15,256 nucleotides of DNA from Hyphochytrium catenoides (lineage: Eukaryota; Sar; Hyphochytriomycetes; Hyphochytriales; Hyphochytriaceae), in assembly GCA_900088475.1 (NCBI GenBank), contig FLMG01002342.1:1-15256 (forward strand), written 5' to 3'. The stretch's first letter is position 1. Every line of letters begins with the position of its first letter. The position numbers and the translations under genes were made by a program. This document shows positions 8,962 to 15,256 of this stretch, one piece after another. The notes beneath the pieces are model-generated. The model was not told where the DNA came from, ran no database searches, and was given only the letters and a program-made list of their open reading frames with translations.

Positions 8962-10460
8962 TCACTCCAGATAATCAAAGTTATCGTCAATGCCGAGCAT
9001 CTTGTCAATCTGCAGAAGGGGAGAGAGATGTGCGGGAAATGGATGGCAAGAAGTACACAAAAAAATGTGAGCTTGATTGTATAGTATCTGGCTCTTCTCT
9101 AACACTTACCTCCTTTGAGGCGAGGCCATACTTCTTTACTGTCCAAGACTTGAGGGACCAGATATTATCTAAACATTAGGGTGAGAGTACAGCAAGGCGA
9201 GATTTCTATGAGAGAGGCTGTATAGGGCAAGAGGCAGGACATCATGAAGTCCAAAAAGAGGTGAAAGCAAAAGATTGAGGAGCTCCATCAGCCATTTGGC
9301 ATTGAAACATGTAAAGAAGAGTTTGCCTCGAGAGGAAGCTGGGGAAGGTCATACCTGTCCATCGGTTGCATGCGTCTCGGTTGATGGCGACTTGCTTGGC
9401 TGTTCGGCAGAAGCATGACAGTCAATTAGAAGTACCACAGTGCCTTAACGGACTTCGAAGGAAGAAAATGTGAAAGCAATAGAACAAAACCAAGCTGTCC
9501 CTAGGTTTACGCGGGATAGGGCAGACGCGATAAGACAGAAAGACCCATGGCTCCTACCAAGCTCAGCAATATATTCGGGGTCATTCTCCTTGTACATCTC
9601 CAGTGTCTTGTCAACTTCGGCTAGCTCCTTCTTTAGAGCTTCATAACGCTGCAGCCGCTGCGTCCGCTCATCCTATGGCGTCGTCGGATAACGTAGCATA
9701 ACACATGGCGTTGCATAAGGTACCTTAGCAACAAGAAATGGAGAGAGATGAACTGCATAGATTGGGGAGATAATACTACAGTGAACAATGGCGAGGGAAA
9801 GCTACAGCCCATCTATGACGAAGAGAGAAAATACCACGCCCATGTCTGACGCAGAATGTAGGAGGAGGTTGAAAGATATGAAGCTGCATTGTACTATCAC
9901 CGATGGTCGCCTTTCATTCCTTAGCTTTTCCACTTCTATTTCAAGGGCAGGGATGCTTTCGTTTATCGACTTTATCTTCGCCTCCATCTCTTCAAGTTTA
10001 ATCTGCTTCTACTCACAGGAGAATAGGATAAGCGCACGTTCGAGGATCGTCTATGGTGCTCTATTCTGGGTTTTCTTACCTTTTGAGAAAGTTTGCTTGG
10101 AAAGGACCAAAAATAATTGCCGGAACCAATTTTCTCGGTATCGACGAGCCCATCGTCCACTAGCGCCTGGTTGACGTCCTTGATACTTTGCAGCACTAGA
10201 AAAAGTGTCGTTTAACCTGGAGAATGAGAGGTCGCAGGTCACCCTTAATCATGCCCTTGTCACGCACCTACGCCAGCTTTTGCGCCAAGTTTCTCAACTT
10301 CCTTGAGATTGAAGACTTCTTTCTGTTGTGGTGGAAAGCAGCGTCTTTAGTGGTGGCGGTAATGGAAGCTAATGCGGCTAAATCTACTCACGGTCGAGTG
10401 GTAGATATGCAGAATCCGTTTCCTCTTCTCATCAGCTGATACTCCCTTTCGCTTGGACAT
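8962..10460 (-). CDS. MND1: Meiotic nuclear division protein 1 (Mnd1), complete, eight exons
   Basis: Spliced as complement(join(8962..9009, 9110..9168, 9355..9399, 9558..9672, 9901..10002, 10080..10195, 10268..10322, 10392..10460)), giving 202 residues, the usual length of the family. Mnd1 pairs with Hop2 and helps Rad51/Dmc1 carry out strand invasion in meiosis. The N-terminus ([20 protein letters not shown]) and the winged-helix region with [20 protein letters not shown] (about 52-71) are typical. A coiled coil spans about 81-150, then the conserved block [13 protein letters not shown] (164-176), and the C-terminal [11 protein letters not shown]. All seven introns are GT-AG, 69-228 bp long, and lack the CT/GA microsatellites that fill neighbouring genes. 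The donor of exon 2 was chosen at GTAG|GTGCGT because it gives gap-free similarity to plant Mnd1. The start is the first ATG of the conserved N-terminus. Confidence 0.95.
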
Positions 10461-10854
10461 AGTATATATTTTGACAGCAAAAGACGTTGGAACAAGAAAG
10501 AAGGAGTATTTGTGCCGTCACACAATGGTGCGTTCTTCTTGTTCAGTTGCCGAGACGCCAAGTACCGTGAACACAATCTGACGCTGCTGCTTCCAAGCTC
10601 TACAATTGTGCTTCAGTCCTAATGGCGGGATTGTATGGTATATCTTCACATGAAGCTCCGATCTGTTCAAGAAAATTCAATCTGAGAGCAAACCTTTTTG
10701 CAGCTTTCGCGATGAGGAAAATCCGATAATGGCAGAGAATAGCACTTTTCTTATTTGAGTTTTTCCCAGAAACGGAAATGCGAATCTCGTCTCCTCCTGC
10801 TTATCTCCCGCCAAAATCAAGAGAATAACTAAATAAGAAGATGGACTGATAACC

Positions 10855-11012
10855 GGCTAGCCCCATTGTCAAATTGGCTCCTGCGCTTTCTTCACACTTG
10901 TGTGAACTGTGAGCTTATTAGCTCCTAGGCTTTCTCCAGGCTAGTTGTAAATTCACTTGGCTTTGAGGAGAAAGTCAATGTGTGAAGTTTACGTTTGAGT
11001 GGTTTTTCACAC
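10855..11012. promoter_or_regulatory. Cluster of palindromic motifs, four copies of TTCACAC/GTGTGAA
   Basis: TTCACAC occurs at 10891-10897 and 11006-11012, and its complement GTGTGAA at 10900-10906 and 10980-10986. The first two form a 7-bp-arm palindrome with a 2-base centre. Also present are GGCTAGCC (10855-10862) and GAGCT/AGCTC (10911-10915, 10920-10924). The density suggests protein binding sites in the divergent promoter; the factor is unknown. Confidence 0.35.
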
Positions 11013-11139
11013 CATATGGCCCTGTCAAATTACCATCCTGGAAGAAGGAGACACGGGTCCGAGGGGAGGTGTGGCTTCGCTTCTGATGGGGTTTGGTGAT
11101 GTGGTGGGCACAATGTTGGAGAGCAAAAGGGCATGCAGG

Positions 11140-11392
11140 TCATCTCTCTCTCTCTCTCTGTCTCTCTCAACAGCTCCCTCTCTCGCGTTGTCTCTTTCTG
11201 TCTCTCCCGCTCGCTCGCTCTGTGTCTCTCTCTACAGCTCCCTCTCTCTCTCTCTCTGTCTGTCTCTCCCCCGCTCGCTCCCTCTCTTTCTCTCTTTCCC
11301 CTCTCACTTTCTCTTTTCACTTGCTCGCTCTCTTTCTCTGTGTCCTGTCTCTCTTCCTGCCTGCTCTCTCTCTCTCACTCTCTCTCTCTCAC

Positions 11393-11424
<32 letters not shown>

Positions 11425-11440
11425 CCTCCCTGTGTCCATC
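11140..11440. repeat. CT-rich microsatellite block upstream of APEH
   Basis: About 300 bases of interrupted CT repeats with short GCTCGCTC and TGTCTCTC variants. Open frames through it read as Ser-Leu repeats and are not real proteins. It lies in the leader or a 5' UTR intron of the downstream gene. Confidence 0.85.
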
Positions 11441-11695
11441 TAGCTCGCGCTCTTCGGATCTCCCAGAGCTTTTACACTTGTACTCCTCTCACTTTCTCCT
11501 CCCACTCTGACATCTGGCTGTCTTCCCCGCTTTCCTCCCTTCACTTTCCCTCGTGTACTCGTACTGCCGCAACTTTCTCTCTCGCGCGCGTTAGACTTTC
11601 TCTTTCCTCTTTCTGCTGCCAAATCGTCACTTGTCTGCAGTCTGCAGACGCATCCCAGCGCCGAAGAGCAGCGACATCGAGAAAGGGAAGACAGC

Positions 11696-13822
11696 ATGAA
11701 GGCGCTCACTGCAGACGAGGTCGCGGCTCTGTATCAAGAGACCGCTAACCTCACACCTCTGCGCATCACTGCCGGCTGGATTCTGCCTTCTGAAGACGCA
11801 GGACCGACCGTCATCGGGCAGTTTACTCAGCCAGACATCCCAGCAGGCAAACGCCGCGCCATCCTTCGGACCTTTGCTCCTCAACGGAGCAAAGCAGGCG
11901 AAAGCGAGGGAGTTCTCGCTCCTCTCACTCCCTTCCCGACAGAGCTCAACGATGTCATCAACATCTCTTTCTCTCCATCAGGCAACAAGATGGCTGTTGT
12001 CAAGGCCCAAAAGGGCAAGAATGGAGCTTCAGATTCTCAGAATATTGAGATCTGGGACAGAGATCATTTGGAAAAGATCATTGAGCTTGCAGATCACGGC
12101 ACTTTCCTTCGTGACAACTGGTTTGAGAGCTTTGAATGGAGCAAGGAAGAGACATGGTTCCTCTTCATTGCCCAGCCTAAGAAGGCTGAAGCTCCAGGCT
12201 TCTTTGACGCGAAGAAGAAGAAAGCAGGAGAGAAAGGGGAAGAGAAAGAGAAAGGGAAGACTTTTGAATATCAGGAAGATTGGGGAGAGAAGTACGTTGA
12301 AGTCTCCAACCCTCGCGTCTTCGTGGCGCATTGTAAGACAGGAAAAGTGGAGAAGGTGGGCGGCATTCCTCTCTCTCTCTCCGCTGGACAGGCAGTTCTC
12401 TCTCCAGATGAGAAGTCTGTCATCTTCACTGGCTGGAAGAATGACCCGCGGAGACTGGGGATGATCTACTGCTATCAAAGACGCTGTGGACTCTATTCTC
12501 TTCCTCTCTCTCCCTCTCTTGACAAGATAAAAATGGACAAAGAAGAGGAAGAGAAAGAGATAGAGAAGAAGAAGACAGAGAAAAAAGAAGAGAAAGAAGA
12601 AGACGATCTCACTGTTCTTCTTACGCCTGAGGACCCCACGGCGCGTTGTCCCCGGTTCTCTCCTGACGGGAAGAAGCTTATCTTTCTCTCTTCTCCTGGA
12701 GCAAAGACGCACAATACGAGCTTCAGACTTCGCTTGATGGACTGGCCGTCTAAAGCCATAAAGACAGTCATCGACATCGTAAACGCTCCTTCTTCTTCTT
12801 CTTCTTCTTTCTCTTCTTCTTCTTCTCTCTCTCCTCCAGATTTTCCAGGTATCTTCTGCGGTGGATTTCCTTCAAACGTATGGGGAGACAATAGCAAGGA
12901 CGTCTTCTTCTCCTCCCAGTGGCGCTCGACTGAGACAGTTCTTAGGGTCAATGTGGAGACAGGGCAGATAGAAAGACTAAACAGGGAAGAAGAGGGCTCT
13001 CTTTCTCTCTTGGCAGTCAAGAATGACTCTCTTCTCTGCTGTCGAAGCTCTCCTGTCTCTCCTCCCCAGCTGGTTCTTCTCTCTCTTGGGACGTCGTCGT
13101 CTTCTATCTCTCGATGGAGCACCAGAGTGCCAGTGTCTCCCTCAGAATTGAGGAAGGACCTGGAGAGAATGGACTGGGAGATTCTCTTCATCCCGCCTAC
13201 GAAGAATTGTAAGGACTTTGTGGCTCAAGACTGCTTCTTTTTCTTCTTCTTGACTCTCTTATAAGTTCCTCTTGGTGTTTCCCTCGCTTTCTGCCCTCGG
13301 GCCCTCCCGGTTGGCTTAAGCCTCTCTCTCTCTCTCTCTCTTTCTCTTTTCTTCTATTGTCCTTCTGATCTCCGCACATCCTTTCTCTCCCACGGTGCTT
13401 CTGGCTCTTTCTGCGAGGTGCCTCTGTCTCCCTCATCCAATCTGGGTGAATTGAGGCTCTCTTTGTTCTAAGTAATCTTCTTTCTCTCCCGTCCATATCC
13501 TTCTCTCTCCGTCTCGTCTCAATAATTTGCAGCGGTCTCCGTAAGTCTAACAACCTCTCTTTCTCACTCTCTCTCTCTCACTTTCTCTTCCACTGTTTGT
13601 CTCTCCTCAGTGGAGCGATGCGCACAGCCATTCGAGTGTATCCTCCTCCGTCCACAGAAGAAAGAGAGAGAAGCAGAGACGTCTCGTCCTCCTCTCATTG
13701 TCTTCCCTCACGGTGGTCCGCACAGCGCATTCCCCACTCATTTTTCGATCAACTTGGCTTTCCTCGCTCGTTTGGGCTACGCTGTGCTGCTGGTGAACTT
13801 TAGAGGATCCACAGGTAGAGAG

Positions 13823-13853
<31 letters not shown>

Positions 13854-15121
13854 ATGACAGAAAAGTAGAGAAATTGGTCACACTGCTTCTCCCTCTTTGC
13901 TCATGCTAGAGTCAAATTCTCTCCCGCCCCTAGCACTCGTCGTCTCTCACGCTTGAATCATCAGATCTCGGTACTGTCTGACTTCCCTTCTCTCTCTCTC
14001 CATTCCTCTCTCTCTCGCCCCCACGCATCACTTCTCTCTCTCTCTCACACACGCAGGTGCGCTTATATAAAGACACTATCGTTTTCTTCACTAATATCAC
14101 CTTCCCTCTCTCCTGGGTCCTTCCCCACTTAGGCTTCGGTCTGGAATTTCTTGAGTGCCTTCCAGGAAAGATAGGAGAGATTGATATCTCGGATACAATG
14201 GACGCCATACATTATGTCCTAGGGAGACATCCCGCAGCGAAAGAGAGAGAGAGAGAAACAGAAGAAGAGAAACTTCTCTATCTTGGAGGCAGTCACAGTG
14301 GCTTCATGGGCGGACACCTCTCGGGACGATATCCAGACCTTTTCAAGGTAAGAGACGAGGAGAAAAGATGAGGGGAAAAAGAGGGAAAATGAGAAAGAGG
14401 GAGGAAGGAATCTGGCAGTCATTGTCTCTCTCTCTCTGACCACCTCTTCTCACCTCCTTTCGTTTCTCTCTCTTCCTGTTTCTCTCCTGCAAGGCGGTCT
14501 GCATCCGTAACCCTGCCCTGGACCTGCCTGGCATGGTCTCTCAGACAGATATCCCAGACTGGTGCCACATCGAGAGCGGAGGAGAGTTTGACTTTCAGAC
14601 ATTCCGTCCTCCAAGTAAAGAAGAGTTAGAGAAGATGTTTGATGCCTCTCCCCTGCAGTATGTCGAGAAGGTAAAGAGGAGCAGGGCGGGATGAAAGACT
14701 GACAGTCTTGTTCTCTCTCCCTCTCTCTCTCTTCGATCACAGACAGACATCTTACTCTCTCTTAACTCTTTGCACGGCTTTTCAACTTTTCTTTTCCCCT
14801 CTGCGGAGCGACGGCTCCAGCTCTTCCCATCTGTGTTTTCTCTCTTTTTGGGGGTTGTTTCTTCCTTCGAACTCTCTCTCCGTTGGCGGTCTCTCTCATC
14901 ATTCTCTCTGAATCTCTTGCCCTTGTCAATGATAACACTCTTTTCTCTATCACTGTCTGTTTGTCATGCTGCTCTCTCCTCATCCTGTCACTCTCTTTCT
15001 CTCTCTCTCTCCAGGTTCAGAGCCCCACGCTGCTGCTTGTCGGAGCGAAAGACAGGCGAGTTCCAATGTCCGCATCTATCCAGTGGTACCACTCACTCAA
15101 GGCTCAAGGCACGCCTGTCAG
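11696..15121 (+). CDS. APEH: Acylaminoacyl-peptidase (acylpeptide hydrolase), 3' end outside window
   Basis: Exons 11696..13208, 13611..13814, 14133..14347, 14494..14670 and 15015..15121 join in phase to at least 738 residues; the last visible exon ends at CAG|GTACTG. The enzyme, a serine peptidase of the prolyl oligopeptidase family (S9), releases N-acylated amino acids from peptides in the cytosol. The beta-propeller half is in exon 1, with [33 protein letters not shown] and [14 protein letters not shown]. The hydrolase half has [22 protein letters not shown], the nucleophile motif GGSHSGF (Ser626), [18 protein letters not shown] and VGAKDRRVP with the catalytic Asp716. The catalytic His lies beyond the window. 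Oddities: Ser replaces the usual Gly after Ser-His, and there are low-complexity inserts (Lys/Glu at about 12535-12605, Ser at about 12788-12828, Glu-Arg at about 14239-14270). An in-frame stop at 15158 follows if the last donor is not used. Confidence 0.94.
13209..13610 (+). other. First APEH intron, CT-rich
   Basis: It runs from GTAAGG to CCTCAG and is 402 bp long, phase 1. The flanking residues, IPPTKN before and [14 protein letters not shown] after, align in order with plant acylpeptide hydrolases, which supports both junctions. A CT run lies at about 13321-13342. Confidence 0.85.
13815..14132 (+). repeat. APEH intron with GA run near donor and CT runs near acceptor
   Basis: GA repeats occupy about 13816-13853 next to the donor, and CT repeats about 13988-14047 towards the acceptor at 14132. 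The two tracts are complementary and could pair in the pre-mRNA. Confidence 0.8.
14348..14493 (+). other. APEH intron, purine-rich 5' half and pyrimidine-rich 3' half
   Basis: This 146-bp intron is almost all purine from 14348 to about 14412 and almost all pyrimidine from about 14424 to 14490. It ends in CTGCAAG before the exon beginning [10 protein letters not shown]. Confidence 0.85.
14671..15014 (+). other. APEH intron, CT-rich
   Basis: It runs from GTAAAG to CTCCAG and is 344 bp long, phase 0. It is pyrimidine-rich on the sense strand with a CT tract directly before the acceptor. No coding similarity was seen inside it. Confidence 0.85.
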
Positions 15122-15256
15122 GTACTGGCGAAAGCTGTCTCCACCGTCTCTCAGTTAAAAACCTTCTCTCTTTTGCCCTGCGCCCTATTCCTTTTTCTCT
15201 TTGCTGTCAACTGTCTCTTCATCTCTGCTTCCTCTTGCTATTTACTCTCCCTGTTA

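Larger units (their letters stand above)
10461..11695. promoter_or_regulatory. Divergent intergenic region between MND1 and APEH
   Basis: MND1 and the acylpeptide hydrolase gene start in opposite directions, so both promoters should lie here. From 10461 to about 11125 the sequence is non-repetitive. It includes a 9-bp inverted repeat (GAACAAGAA 10490-10498, TTCTTGTTC 10536-10544) and a cluster of palindromes at 10855-11012. From about 11137 to 11600 it is CT-rich. A possible 5' UTR intron could run from GCAG|GTCATC at 11137 to CTGCAG at 11640, but this is unproven. I see no further gene. Confidence 0.5.

Noticed and set aside
9788-10174. 128-codon open frame on the plus strand
   Set aside because: It is antisense to MND1 exons 3 and 4 and their introns, and its product has no recognisable features.
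11030-11748. Several open frames of 96 to 249 codons rich in Ser and Leu, resembling membrane proteins
   Set aside because: They are translated CT microsatellite upstream of APEH. The hydrophobicity is an artefact of the repeat.
13130-13665. Possible internal duplication in APEH (DWEILFIPP and FECILLRP look alike)
   Set aside because: Plant acylpeptide hydrolases carry both segments in this order, so this is normal family architecture.
1-15256. CRISPR array, tRNA or rRNA gene, or transposon
   Set aside because: There are no regularly spaced unique spacers, no cloverleaf with a T-loop signature and no rRNA-like block. No transposase, integrase or reverse transcriptase was seen in the readable frames.

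Overview
The window is nuclear DNA of a eukaryote, most likely a protist or alga. Five protein-coding genes can be read only by splicing across GT-AG introns, and split codons rejoin correctly at every junction. The most striking bulk property is simple-sequence DNA: runs of (CT)n/(GA)n fill most introns and intergenic stretches and have also spread into exons. Gene content (a meiotic recombination factor, an acylaminoacyl-peptidase, a TauE/SafE transporter and a bacterial-looking P-loop kinase) fits a free-living unicellular eukaryote. A chromerid or similar alga is a guess that I cannot confirm from sequence.

Layout. 1-1086: no recognisable gene; repeats, a nested inverted-repeat block (421-500), and two related hairpins downstream of the next gene. 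1087-4016 (minus): six-exon TauE/SafE (TSUP) membrane transporter with a basic N-terminal presequence. 4017-5268: divergent intergenic region with a long purine tract. 5269-6341 (plus): two-exon P-loop kinase of the FlaR-like type, with an apparent frameshift at a (GA)9 tract. 6342-7276: intergenic. 7277-8908 (plus): three-exon gene for a Lys/Glu-rich, probably nucleolar or nuclear protein with an unrecognised N-terminal block. 8909-8961: only 53 bp between converging stop codons. 8962-10460 (minus): complete eight-exon MND1. 10461-11695: divergent region with short palindromic motifs, then a CT-rich leader. 11696 to beyond 15121 (plus): acylaminoacyl-peptidase (APEH), five exons visible and the 3' end missing.

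The genes do not form an evident pathway; this looks like an ordinary neighbourhood of unrelated housekeeping and meiotic genes. The interest lies in how repeats interact with gene structure: Glu-Arg insertions encoded by (GA)n in exons, purine-rich and pyrimidine-rich halves within single introns, a microsatellite frameshift, and a MND1 gene almost free of repeats amid repeat-laden neighbours. I did not find a new defence, mobile or RNA system.
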